Assembly: GCA_009869945.1 (NCBI GenBank)
Contig: WIXG01000047.1
Span: 186,001 to 250,000 of the forward strand
Direction of reading: 5' to 3'
DNA: 64,000 bases
Source: Mesaphorura yosii
Lineage: Eukaryota; Arthropoda; Collembola; Poduromorpha; Tullbergiidae
Made by a program: the position numbers and the translations under genes. Positions 8,166 to 19,632 of this stretch are shown here, piece by piece; within the stretch, counting starts at the first letter, position 1, and each line of letters starts with the position of its first letter. The notes beneath the pieces are model-generated. The model worked only from the letters and a program-made list of their open reading frames with translations. It did no database searches and was not told the DNA's origin.

Positions 8166-11100
8166 TGGAATATTGGGACTGAAAGCAAGAAAATACAAAA
8201 TGTGAGTGAAGCTCATTTAAATCTGCTCTTGTCTTTCTTTGGAGATAGAATTTAGCGACAAAAGTAAGTGAATGGAAAAGTTTTTCGCTACAAGTTGTAT
8301 TGAATGGATGTTAATGCGCATTTCAACTGCAACGTGATGATATGCGCCATCCGATTCTACATTCTATGCAAAGGGATGTTTAATTGCATTTGAAATTCAG
8401 TTGGTTGAATAGTCGTGCCCTCTCTAGCACGTGCAATTACAATCCACAATTTTATGACTCCTTACTTACTTGTATATCATCTTACATGTTTGCACGCGCA
8501 CTAAAGACCTGCGAAGTCCTACTCTTGTCTGTCGAAATCCGACAGCCTGGCTCGCTTTTCGATGCTTCATTAAGAAATTAATGAATTCGTCTCTCAGTAA
8601 CAGCAGCAATAAATCCATGAGACTTATGAATTCATGGGTTTTATAGCTTGCCATAGGCTGTAAACCATGTTTCACTTCGTTCTTTTCATTTAACTTCCGT
8701 AATTGACTGCCGTATATTTTGCCAACCTTGCCATTATTTGTCCACACTGAATCGTAAATTACTAGTCAATAAAACCTGAAAAATCCAATAAAAGTATGAG
8801 TGGATCAAGTTAGGAACAGGAAGTAAGAATTTCGGACTGAACTTAGACCGTCTGACCGTCTCAAATGTTTGGCCAAAGATCCTGTTAAAACAAAACTGTA
8901 TCAAGCAGCGGTACTGCGAGAGACTACAAGCCGACTCAGTAATTAAGAGCTTAAGTATTTTCCGTTCCATAGTCCCATTTTAGAAGCTATCTTGGATTGG
9001 ACTTTCTTTTGTGCCTTGCGTATTTGTGCGTCATGCGTAAAAAGGTCAATACGCATGAATAATCAATTTGCTTAATTACCGAGGATTGCCCTATATTCGC
9101 AGTTTACGTAATCGACCAAAACTGTGAGGCAACTTTTCGAACTCAGGTAAATCGGTTTAATATGAAGGACATCTTAATACGACTATCAGTGGAATTTAGT
9201 GAATGCAACCTTGGCCTGTTATTTGTACAGTGTTTCTCTTCCATTTGATTCTCGAAAGAGTGTGCTCATCCTGCGTGTGCTGGCATTTCATCCTCGTTTT
9301 AATTTATGGTCACAAATTAATAGCCCGACAACATAAATCCATTCGGAATCGGTCTTTCGTGCGTCAAACGCCCAACTTTTCACTCTCATTCTGTACCACC
9401 TGCTGCTGAGTCAATTTGCTGCCCGCCGCAGACTCAAAATTCAATTATCTAACTTGCGTTCCTGAAACCGAGGCTTTGAGCTTGACAAACGCTTGGATGG
9501 AGGTTAGAAACAGCGCAAATAAACTCATGCCAGTAGTAAGTCGAAAAAATTAAATTATTAGTATTCTAAATTGTTCAAGTATTTCGCATAAACGAGGCAT
9601 TGCGTACTTGATTCAAGATTTATGAATATTATTGGAAGAAACGACGACCATCATTTGTTACATACATGATTCAATTTCCAATTATTGTGGCAATTAGTAA
9701 TACACAACACAAGCCAGACTTATTCATTATCGGCCTTGCCAGCTTGAGAAAGTAAGTCGGCAGTGGTGAGACCAAGCTCGCCAAATTTGCCATTCCGAAG
9801 GGCTAACGTGTAACAATGAAATATTTCCACCAGAAAGCGGTACCATCAATTTTTTGCTTAACGTGTATCTTCAGTCTCAATTTGGCGATGGAACTTGAAT
9901 CTGAGAACAAGCTCTCCTTGGACCCGACTTAGCCTTAAAGTTTGCATAATTAGCAGATCGTGTTTAAAGAATTTGGACTGGCCATGTCCTACTCAACATT
10001 ATGATTATTACCAACCTTGACCAGTTCAGCGCAAACTTGACTTTGATTGTGAGACAAGACGACAAAAGTTATGAGTACGGCGTTTTTTCTTGTGTTCGTA
10101 TGTTCATACTCATAAAATGTGGTTAATGTGTGATAGGTGTTAGTTACCAGGTTTCGTTCTGGGAGTCCTGTTCGCAAGTTGATTCGCTCAATTTATTTTC
10201 ATTGCTTTTAAAATCTCATTGTTTTGTATCTCATTTGTACTTTTTATTCCAATTTTATTATACGTTTTGGTTCATGAATCACACGGGGAGGGCAGCTCAT
10301 AAACATGAAACGACGTTAGGCGTAAATACGTTCAGCCATTAAACCAACTGTCTCAATTCCATCGTAGCTATGCCGTGATCATTTAGATTGTGCTAAAAAG
10401 CGACGAGTTTAAGCAAAGTATAATGTCCTTGTCTGGCGTAAATTCCCGGGGCAAATGTTTTCGCTTTATCCGTTCTTTTTCTTACAGTCCAGAATAGACT
10501 AACAGAAATGCATTTGAAAGAATTTGCGGGTTCAAAATCTTTACATTGCAATTAATCAATAAAGCAACGACCGAACCCTTTCCATGTCGGTTTTATGAAT
10601 TGCACGTTTCTCCTTCCGTTGCTTAATTACAGTACAAACACGGATCTACAGCAAACTAAAGCGGATAATTGAACCGAATAGCAAACTCGCAAATGCTAAA
10701 TTTAATTATAAAGGAAGGAAGAAGGGTCTACAGAAGGATGCGCGAAATACGAGGGATGAGTGGATGCCTTCTTCGCGGCAGTAACACGTTGGTCGAACCG
10801 ACTTGATAGGCGCGTTGCTGCTGCCGAATATTCACCTTCCTTAATTGTTTATGAACAGCAGAAGGAAAGCTGGCTAATTTATTCCACCTTCCTCAATCGT
10901 CTTCGTATTCACTGCGTGAAGTACAATACCAACTCAAATGATGACGCTATCATTAATGTCAGGCGCTCTTAATAGTTCATGGTTCATGTACAGAGCATTC
11001 TTATGGCTTGTTTTGCCTTAGTCTTTTAGCTCATCGCATTGTTCAGGTTTTCAGGCGTAAGGATTAGCATTCAATTCACGAAACGAAGTGCCCGTCCGTT

Positions 11101-11359
11101 ATCATTTTCTATCTGGATTTATGGTGATCAACACAGGTCAGGCTACCCAAGCCCAGTCGTTTCTGCGTGCACAAATAGGCACTTCTTAATATTACATTGC
11201 GCATTGCCACACTTCAAGTTCACAACTTGCCCTGTCGTTCTTGTGATTGTGCAATTAACGAAGTGTCAACTTAAGGACGTGTATCGAGATTCGTTTTGTG
11301 TCTGTTTCGTGTTACATCGTTCAACGCTCAGCAAGTCTATACATTTCACGCATTTTCTT
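8166..11359. other. Intergenic region upstream of white homologue
   Basis: About 3.2 kb with no supported gene. ORFs up to about 90 codons overlap on opposite strands and match no family. The last 300-400 bp, read on the plus strand, are probably the 5' UTR or promoter of the ABCG gene starting at 11360. An open frame there (from 11039) runs into exon 1 but has no convincing start or homology upstream of 11360. Confidence 0.4.
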
Positions 11360-14300
11360 ATGTACAAGAACATGACCAAAAATATGACGGTGGAATTGAT
11401 GAAAGTTACCTCCCTCCCAGAGCAGTATCTGGTAAGAGTCTGCCATCTCCCATTTAAGGGTCAAGGTGCAGGGAATTTTAATTTACCGTGCTCCGTCTCA
11501 ATTCTCGCTTAGACGATTTGAGAACAGACCCTCGTGACTCATTACATTGCAAAAACATAATGAGGATATGAGGAAGTTTCCATTCGTATTATCAAATTGA
11601 TTTAGTGTGAGCCTGTCCAGTACGAATTAGACTCGTATGCATGCATGTGGTGTTAATGGCTCCTCCTGGTTAATTATAACGATTGTTGGGGTAACTGACG
11701 GTCTACAAAACATGCAATTCGAGATAAGGGCGTGCGATCCAATGCGACTTTGTAGTAAGACGTCAAGAAGCACGTTCTTTCGGAGTTGAGGTCCTTCAAC
11801 TTGTACCTCTTAAATTAAATTAAAATTAACTTTAGATTCTTGTCCACTCTGAATCCGAACACCAGCACACCCTAGGCTGACAATCAAGCCTCTCTCTTCC
11901 GTTGCAGGGTCAAACAAACAACGCGTTCCAGGCTAGTCAACTGTCCATAGCCGACATAAACGAAATGAGTCACAAGTCGCACAAGTCCAATGAGAACGTA
12001 CGCAATACGTGGACGCATCCAAGCATTTCCATCGACAACGATGGCATGACTGGCGTGACGATCCCTCCGAGGAAACTGTCATCGTACTCCACGCCCCATG
12101 TTGACATCGTGTATTCGTGGGACAACGTGAATGTGTGGACTGGTCCCAAGAGAAACCGATTCTTTTGCTTCGGGAAATCGGCTAAGACTGACGAAGCAAG
12201 CATTACTCCGACTGGCGCTGGTGATACGGTCATTGACGTCAAGTCCGGGAAACAACTCTTGAAAAATGGTGAGACTCATTTAATTATTAGTGCTGGCAAA
12301 TTTAGATTATAATTCCTGGCATTTGTTACGCGACAGTGAATGGTGCCGTCCGATCGGGGGAATTGACTTGCATTCTGGGTAAGTGGAAAGACAATCTTAG
12401 TAATAGCATTGCAAATAGAGAGTGGCTGGCTGTGAACCAACATTATTTCAGGGTCATCCGGCGCTGGAAAGACGACGCTCTTAAACACGCTTACATTTCA
12501 AGCCAGTAATAAATTGAATTTTTCTGGTGGTCGCTATTTGAATGGAGAATTGGTAAATGCGAGCTTATTAGCCAGTGTGAGCGCGTATGTTCAACAGCAG
12601 GATTTGTTCGTCGGGTTGGTTCCTTTATCGGTTACCTGTTTTATTTTGTCATGGAAGAATTATGCCAAACGGTTTTATTTTTAGGACGCTCACCGTTCGA
12701 GAACATTTGACCTTTCATGCATTGCTTCGAATGCATCCAAACATTCCGTACGAGAGGAGAATGGAACGCGTGTTGGAAGTAATTGACGAGGTGAGTTGGA
12801 ACGGGTGTGGATTGACCTTGTGGCTTGTGTCTGTGCCCAATTTGTTTCCTCACCACTCCAGGTTTGAAGTCCATACTTTTTCAATTAGACGGACGCCAAA
12901 ACTAGCAATTATTTCACTCGAATTTTCATCTGACGCTCTCGCAAGCGAGCGACCGCGACTGGTGTTTTTTTGTTTCCGTTTAAATAAAATTGCATGCACG
13001 TGTCCTACTCTATTATCAGACCCATTTTAGTTAAACCACCAAGTCAAATGCCCGTTTAGACTCCCTTGCCTCAAGCTTGTTCGGGTTGGCATACTTAAAG
13101 TATCAAACTTCCATACAATTTTGTTTCTCCCTTTAGTTCGGGCTTGGCAAATGCATGGACACCGTAATTGGAATTCCTGGAAGAATCAAAGGGCTCTCAG
13201 GTGGAGAACAAAAGCGCTTGGCTTTCGCGTCCGAAGTATGTGATTAACATGCACGGTGTTAATCTGGACGATTTGTTAATTCTATTTTTCATTTAAGATC
13301 CTGACGGATCCTTCCCTCATGTTTTGTGGTACTCTTTATTCTGATATTCTGGCTTACGTACTTACGTATTAGAAATTAGAACATAAATTTTGTTTCAGAT
13401 GAGCCAACTTCTGGTCTGGATTCATTCATGGCGCAAACAATTGTAAACTGTCTCAAGAAGCAAGCCATGAAGGGAAAGGGAATCCTCTGCACCATTCATC
13501 AACCTTCCTCCGCCCTGTTTCAACTTTTCGATCGGGTGCTGGTCATGGCAGAAGGAAGGGTCGCCTACTTTGGACCAGTCAAAACCGTGCTTGACTTCCT
13601 GAAAGAGTGAGATTCGTATCCTCCTGTACAAATACGCAGTAATTTCGATGCAGTGACGATCGATATTTTCTACAATTTTCAGCGAAGGATATCCATGCCC
13701 GTCCAACTACAACCCGGCAGAGTTTCTCACACAAACGTTGGCGATCCAGCCCGAACGTGAAGAACAATGTCGACAAGTGGTAACAACAATTTGCGACAGC
13801 TTTGAGAAGTGTCAAGACTATGCTGATCTCAGAGTATTTCCATCTCGCTATTTGCATTTTGGGATTTGCACTGTCTAACTTTTCTTGGTACTAATTGCAG
13901 AAAGTAATTGACGACAATTCCCGTCCGCAAGTGTTGGATGGCAGCAACGTGCTGGCAATTCGGCTTGGCGGTTTTGAGGAAGACAAAAGCCGCTACAAAG
14001 CGTCATGCTTTTCGCAATTCCGAGCTGTGCTCTGGCGTTCTTGGATTTCTTTTGTAAAAGATCCGTTTGTGTTAAACTTGCGACTGTTGCAAAATGTCGC
14101 ACTAGCTCTTATCATTGGGTGCGTGTACTGGGACCAAAAGCATAATCAAGACGGTGTACAGAACATAAACGGTGCCATTTTCTTGTTTTTGGCGGCTATA
14201 ACTTATCAGAACGTCTTTGGAGTGGTGGATGTAAGTGCTTTAATCTAATGCTGCGTGCCACCACTCACAATTAACACAACGCTAATTGTAGAATCTAATT

Positions 14301-15295
14301 TCAGGTATTTTGCACTGAACTGCCGGTCTTTTTGAGAGAACACTGGAATGGAATGTATAGAGCTGGTACGTCCAGTATGGTCAATCTGGTCAATCTGGTC
14401 GCGTGCAGTGAGCACTTACTGTTTAAATGCTGTTTTAGACGTGTACTTCATGGCAAAAGTGTTATCCGAGTTGCCCTTCTACATCTTATTTCCATCAATA
14501 ATGGTTTGCATCAGCTACTACATGATTGGGCTATACGATGACGCAAAGGCGCTGTTAATGACAGTGGCAATTCTGGTGCTCATCACAAATGTCACGACAG
14601 CATTCGGTAAGGGCAATCAACGAAGTTTGCTCTAGAAAAATTTTTGGTTGAGTTTGACTACTTTATTTTTAGGTTACTTCTTATCGTGCTTGGCAACGTC
14701 TGTGACGATGGCTCTGATCCTGGCTCCGGCGCTAATCTTTCCCTTCTTCTTGTTCGGTGGCTTCTTCATGAATGCGGGGTATGACTTCTCGATAATTTTG
14801 CTAAAGTTTGAAAACAACATGCTACTAAGCCTCCTTCACATGAAAATTGGTTAGGTCCGGTCCCGATTATCTGAGATGGATTAAACACATCTCGTGGTTT
14901 TATTACGGATACGAGGCATTAGCAGTTGTACAGTGGAAGGAAGTCACAGATATCGAATGTAAAATATAAATTCCGATTCTCAAAAAGAAAGTTGAAGTTA
15001 TCAGGAAAATTTTGATAGGCAATCGGGCAGCGTGTCCTACACCGAACAACATGATGGATGGCAAGACAGTTTTGAAAACTTTGGGATTCGAGTTTGACGA
15101 TGTTAGCAAAGCAACAACTTTTAATTTTCTAAGCGCACTTCATACTTTCTAACTTAAACTCATTTCACTTGGTTTTTTATGTATCGAAAACAGGAACGAC
15201 TGGCATACAACCTCGTCTGTTTGGTAATCCTGCTGATTGGGTTCCAGTTTATTGCCTTTCTTGCTCTCCTGTCGAAGACCCGGCGGAACAACTAA
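11360..15295 (+). CDS. w: White-type ABCG half-transporter
   Basis: Sixteen exons join in phase to 728 aa: 11360-11431, 11908-12268, 12337-12378, 12452-12614, 12685-12790, 13137-13235, 13298-13328, 13399-13606, 13683-13833, 13901-14230, 14305-14365, 14439-14606, 14673-14778, 14855-14958, 15019-15101, 15194-15295. The N-terminal ATPase has Walker [10 protein letters not shown] (159-167), the AYVQQQDLF segment, signature LSGGE (268-272), Walker B LMFCDEP and H-loop HQPSS (His about 325). The C-terminal six-helix domain carries white hallmarks: [33 protein letters not shown] and [10 protein letters not shown]. Drosophila white (687 aa) pairs with scarlet or brown to import eye-pigment precursors. 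Introns are mostly 60-92 nt; the first (476) and fifth (346) are longer. No lesion is seen. The chosen ATG gives a 24-codon first exon in phase; the exact start is the least certain part. Confidence 0.9.
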
Positions 15296-15791
15296 AGATG
15301 GTTCGCTAATTCTGTGCAGCTTTTTGCATTCGTTTGACACAAGTATAATGACCTGGCAATGCATAATTCGTGTAGAACAAAAATTAACTGAGTTTAAAAT
15401 ATAGAAAATATACATTCAGTCTAGTGAGACATAGGACAAGACTCTTAATCCCTGGAATGTCATTGAATCGCTGGTTGTTGCACAATTCAGCATATAACTC
15501 GCAGTTAGTATTGGATTTCTGGAAAAGAAGCACGGAATTAGATGTAAATTAGCATGTCCCGACGTGTAATTATTTTTAACTTAAGCTTGCTTATTGTTAA
15601 AACGTCTGTGCAATTTGATTTGCGTCTACATTGATAATTATAACTAAACTACACCATCCATGAATAAATGTCACGACATGTCTCGTTTTGTATAAAAACC
15701 GCATCAGAGAACGCTTTGTTTCATTCGATTTATATTCATAGGCTCATTTTAAGTTTCTTTCTTAGAAAGGTGAATTGATACCGCCGCAAGT
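15296..15791. other. Convergent 3' region between white homologue and DDI1 pseudogene
   Basis: No gene is supported. The two genes converge here. AATAAA words occur (for example near 15663), but I cannot say which is used. Confidence 0.4.
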
Positions 15792-16453
15792 TCAATTGCT
15801 ACATAAAATTATGAGTAAATCAATGCTTCGTTTTTCTCGCGCTTTTCTTGGAACCGGATGATCTTGATCTCGAGTTGCCCGAAGATGTGGAGCCATGACT
15901 GTTGCCGCGCCAGTACCTGGTGCACCGGAATGACCATGACTCGAATTTTGCTTCGCCTGCTCTTTGGTACTGTCTTCAAGCGCACGGGCCTGTTCAGGGC
16001 CTGCCTGTCTTCCAAACGCCCAGGGTCAATCTTTTTCTGCGCCGAACCATCGTTACTGATACGAGCAAATTCTAGTAGCTCAGACTCTGGTAAAAAGGTG
16101 GCCTCCGTGTTTGTGGTTACAATTTTCAGCACATTTCCTTGCAAATCTATGACGCACTGTGCAATGGGAACTCGTCTGTAGTTCGATTTATTGGACAATC
16201 GTATTTTACTAATGCGATTTTCCTCATGACGCTTCAGCATATCCAACCCGAGCAGCATGTCCATCTTTTGGTCTTCAAGGATCGAAAAGTATGATGTTAA
16301 ATACGATCCATCAATCTCAACTTGAACCATATGAACTCTCCTAATTATTCTTTGCAGACCGACTCCTTTCGCGATCCCGGAAAATCTTGCGCCAACGAGT
16401 CTCAAGATATTGCAACGCTCAGCGCAGTCTGTACTCTGGGGGCAAAAAAGCAC

Positions 16454-16557
16454 GAGAGAATTTATTTTCGCCGCTGTTTGAGTGGTTTTCTCCGCTAAAG
16501 AAATAGGAATCTCACCGCTAATGCTTTTGACCTGCATTAATCATTTTTTTTCATCGC
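16454..16557 (-). repeat. MULE terminal inverted repeat, left arm
   Basis: Read on the minus strand, this arm aligns with the plus-strand arm at 16872-16973 over about 100 bp with few gaps. Identity by eye is roughly 75-80 percent and is best in the middle. Confidence 0.75.
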
Positions 16558-16658
16558 ATTCTAATTACACAGACGGCGCAGCCGTGATTTATTACATAAA
16601 AAATACACCCCACATGCCAATATACTTTAAATAATTATACTTTAAACAGTAACTTGGA

Positions 16659-16865
16659 CTATTGAGCTAAAAGTGCTTTCTTAGCCTTGGCTGGTCGTCC
16701 CTTTTTTCTCTTTTGGTCGATTGGTACCAGCTTGGCTTCTGCTACAACTTTAAATTTGCTTTCCACAATTGCAATTCCGACAGTATGCTTGCAAATAAAA
16801 CGTTTTAGGAAGTCGGTGCAAGTACAAGTCGCCTCTCCCCAGTCACCGTCACTAGTTGAAATCAT
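16659..16865 (-). CDS. SWIM zinc-finger fragment of a MULE transposase
   Basis: A 68-codon ORF with C-T-C-x2-FLKRFICKHTVGIAI, which is the C-x-C...C-x-H pattern of the SWIM finger. A basic KRKKGRPAKAKKALL tail follows, as is common at the C-terminus of MULE transposases in arthropods. It lies wholly between the two inverted repeats. No DDE catalytic region is present. It is a remnant domain and is unlikely to transpose by itself. The ATG may be fortuitous. Confidence 0.7.
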   Translation of the reverse strand: MISTSDGDWGEATCTCTDFLKRFICKHTVGIAIVESKFKVVAEAKLVPIDQKRKKGRPAKAKKALLAQ

Positions 16866-16871
16866 TTAAAA

Positions 16872-16973
16872 GCGGTGAAAAAATGAATTACTGCCGGTCA
16901 AAGGCATTGGCGGTGACTTTCCCATTTCTTTAGCGGGGAAACCATTCAAATAGCGGGGAAGTTAAATACAGTC
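16872..16973 (+). repeat. MULE terminal inverted repeat, right arm
   Basis: Inverted copy of 16454-16557. It begins GCGGTGAAAAAATGA and runs outward to the direct repeat at 16974-16983. Confidence 0.75.
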
Positions 16974-18035
16974 CAAAAAAGCAGAACAAAAATATGACTA
17001 AACACTAAACTGTCGTCCTGCCTGGCTTTACAAAATTTGTACCATTATCGTAGTTTGGGCTCCTAACAATAAAAGTCGAGTCACAATTAATCATTGGGCA
17101 AGCAAACTCGAAATAATTGCGTGATTAGTTAACCCGAGTCAATAAAAGCCCTTCACCGGCACTCCGTTCACTTTGCAATTAATGTACAGCATGCAGATTT
17201 TGACAAAACTCTCTGGATTGATCTCCATCGCAGCTTCTATGTTTGCGTCAATGTTTTTCCGTCGTATTTCCTACTCAATTAGTCTCTGAGCTTCCTCGTT
17301 GAATGGGTCCGCATTCATCAACACTACACGGCGCGCCTCTTTTTATTTGTGTATGCGCTGCATCTCGTGAATCATACGGGCGAATCTCGCTACGATTGAG
17401 ACAGGGCGAATAGAGAACAAGTAATTCTATACTAGAATTTCGAATTTGCCATTTGCGATGATTGAAAGAAATCATACGGAAATCGTGAAGCATGGCATCG
17501 GCAAGTGGCGCGTTGTTTTGTTTCAGCAGTGCTAAAATATTTAAGCTTTGAGCATTTTAGGTTTGGAGAATCTAGTTACTTTGATATTCTGCCATGTACC
17601 AAGATGTTCTAGATTCGCCATAATCTGGTCACGAATCCGAGCGGGGTCGTCCTCCTGGTCAAGTTGCTCCTGCATTACTGAGGCAGGGTCGGCGGCTCTT
17701 CCTGGAACACCGGCACCGCCATTGGTGGCGAGAGAATTTGGCTTGTGTTGCTGCAAAATGAGGACATCGCCCTTATGAACTCCACACGCCTGATGAGATA
17801 CATGACCACTTTATTTCAGAGAACGAGGATACAGATTCAGAATTGAGAAAGTGCTGATCACTTTGAGTGACTTCGTGTCATCTGCCAACGATTCACCACT
17901 CAGGACAATGGAAATTTCCCCCGCGGGGATTTCAGATTCAATATCACATATTGGTCTGAAATTTCCCAGCTCCAGCTCTTCATCAACCTCCAGACTAAAT
18001 ATCAAGTCTGATAAAGCCGCTACTGTAATTTTCAT

Positions 18036-18503
18036 TGTTGAAGGCCCCGTTGAAATTAATTTTGAATTTAAAGTGTGCCTCGTCTCGCGACTCGAACTTT
18101 GGAGTAGATCCGATGTTCCGTTGGGCGAACGGACATCGTGAACGAAATTTGACCGAGCTACTTTTGCGCTTTGTCTCACAGAAGAACTCCTAACCATAGG
18201 AATAAGAATTTCCTCGAGGGGGACCATCCTGGGCAGGCGGTCTCCGCGCGCCTCGGAACTTATGGCAAGGAATTAGCATTTGTGAGTTTGTGACAAACGT
18301 AATGCTTTACTTCAGTTAACTTTCATGACACAATGATTGAATAGTTTCAGATTTAGGTTAACATTTAAAAATTGTATAGCCACAATGAAATGCAACTGAT
18401 TTTCCATAATCAAAATTCAGTAAAGTATAAAATTAGTCGGCCTCACTGATTTATCAAGGATGACAGTCGATTCCTTCATGCAAAGCGGTGATACTTGACT
18501 GCC
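18036..18503. other. Intergenic region between TOLLIP and DDI1 pseudogene
   Basis: Nothing is supported beyond the likely promoter of the former DDI1 gene and the 3' UTR of TOLLIP. An open frame extends upstream of the DDI1 ATG to about 18227 but has no ubiquitin-like or other homology and is probably 5' UTR. Confidence 0.4.
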
Positions 18504-19632
18504 TCATTCCGACATACTTAAGATCGAATTTGCTGCAGCGTCCTTGTTGAACCTTTGGGCTTCGTATATGGACTTGACAACTTCTTCGTCAACATCTGGG
18601 AAGAGTTCCTTCAGCTGTTTGAAATCTTCTTCCGAAAATGTTGGAGGCGGTGCTGCAGGTGGAAGTACCGCCGACTGCACGGGCATCTGCGATTGGTGTA
18701 TCATTGGGCCAGACATGTGCTTGACACCTCCGCCTGAGTGGACCGTCACCGATGGAGGGTAATGCAAGGGAGGGGCCATCGAGCCTGCTGGGGTCGCCTA
18801 TATTCACAAGAGTATAAAATTATCAGTCCATTGATACATTTCCTTCATTGCTGAATTCGAAATTACCATGAACGAGAATACAAGCAGAATTTGCCCTTCC
18901 TTCCCGTCTCCTTGCTTGCCATTTAAGTTGTACCATTCCTCAATAGTCTCGCCTTTAAATATTTCCTCGGGAATCTGGATGTTCGCATGTGCGACCAATT
19001 CGTCAACAGAAAATGAGCATTCATCATAGATTTCTAAGTAAATGTCCTTGATTCCATGTGGAAGAAAGCTAAAACGTTGATAGTTAATATTAATCAATAT
19101 CCAATCAAGAAACGTGTCACGAAGATAGCCATAATAGCTTTACCATTGAATTGTCTTATTCCATCTTGGAGTTTTACTGCCGTTAACATCCGTCGGTGTT
19201 TCGTAAATATTATGGCCAATGTGAATTCGCACGTAGGGATCCATTCTTTACACATTATGAGGAGAAACCATTACAAATTCATGTAGTGTACGGAAGTGAT
19301 TAAAAGAATATTGTCCTTTACCTTGTCATGCCATAATTTTTAACTAATTTGGCCTGCATAACAGAAATGAGGAGGCGACCACGGATACTTTGCCCAGCCA
19401 TAACCCCGTGCAGAGACGGTGACGCCAATCCTCCAGCGTTCAGTTGTTGATGGAGTGCGTACGCGGCTTGCTCGTCTAGCGTTTCCTGTTGTTGCTGACT
19501 TAGATTGCCCGCCGGACGAGGTCCGACATGATGAGGTGAATTTATTCGGAGAAAATCTGGGGACAATTGCAGAAGGACTCGTTGCCGACGTTCCATGTTC
19601 TTCTGCTCTTGCGGAGATAGACTGGCTGCCAT
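18504..19632 (-). CDS. TOLLIP: Toll-interacting protein
   Basis: Four exons (19632-19322, 19245-19144, 19068-18867, 18797-18504) join in phase to 302 aa; human TOLLIP has 274. The N-terminal Tom1-binding region (about 20-35) has the family motif LSPDFLRI. The C2 domain (about 85-205) starts [28 protein letters not shown]-like and contains [20 protein letters not shown] and [10 protein letters not shown] Pro-rich linker leads to a C-terminal CUE domain (about 258-300; [25 protein letters not shown]), which binds ubiquitin. TOLLIP dampens Toll/IL-1 receptor signalling and sorts ubiquitinated cargo on endosomes. Introns are 60-80 nt. No lesion is visible. Confidence 0.92.

Larger units (their letters stand above)
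16453..16973. mobile_element. MULE-like DNA transposon, internally deleted, in DDI1 intron
   Basis: About 521 bp bounded by inverted repeats of about 100 bp (16454-16557 and 16872-16973). They share GGTCAAA-GCATT-GCGGTGA and ATTTCTTTAGCGG in outward orientation. A 10-bp direct repeat, CAAAAAAGCA, flanks both ends (16443-16452 and 16974-16983) and is taken as the target-site duplication; 9-10 bp suits Mutator-like elements. Inside is one minus-strand ORF with a SWIM zinc finger, the C-terminal domain of many MULE transposases. The catalytic part is absent, so the copy is non-autonomous. Removing element plus one repeat leaves a 76-nt intron, matching the neighbouring introns (68-88 nt). Confidence 0.8.
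15792..18035 (-). pseudogene. DDI1: DDI1 (ubiquitin-like/retropepsin shuttle) pseudogene
   Basis: DDI1 is a cytosolic ubiquitin-shuttle aspartic protease. Exons on the minus strand: 18035-17862 (ubiquitin-like domain, MKITVAALSDL start), 17789-17600, 17531-17478, 17389-17134 (NADPF, MLYINCKVNGVPVK and catalytic DSG), a 20-nt micro-exon 17062-17043 (AQTTIM), and 16435-15792 ([34 protein letters not shown]). Splice sites and phases fit the family throughout. Lesions: TAA at 17343-17345 and TAG at 17271-17273 inside conserved blocks, one extra G at 17149-17151, one missing G near 15994, and a 69-nt in-frame insertion (16157-16225). Intron 5 carries a MULE insertion. Because introns remain, it is not a retrocopy. 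Sequencing error could explain the indels but less easily both stops. Confidence 0.8.

Noticed and set aside
11039-11359. N-terminal extension of the white homologue
   Set aside because: Open frame only; no conservation with ABCG proteins and no initiator ATG with supporting context.
15792-16537. Reading the retropepsin segment as a retrotransposon protease
   Set aside because: Flanking exons encode a ubiquitin-like domain and DDI1-specific blocks, with ordinary introns between them. No reverse transcriptase or LTR is present.
17338-17382. A 54-nt alternative intron that would remove the TAA stop from DDI1 exon 4
   Set aside because: A GTATGA...GTGTAG pair does exist in phase, but it would delete residues that align well with DDI1 of other animals and would not cure the other lesions.
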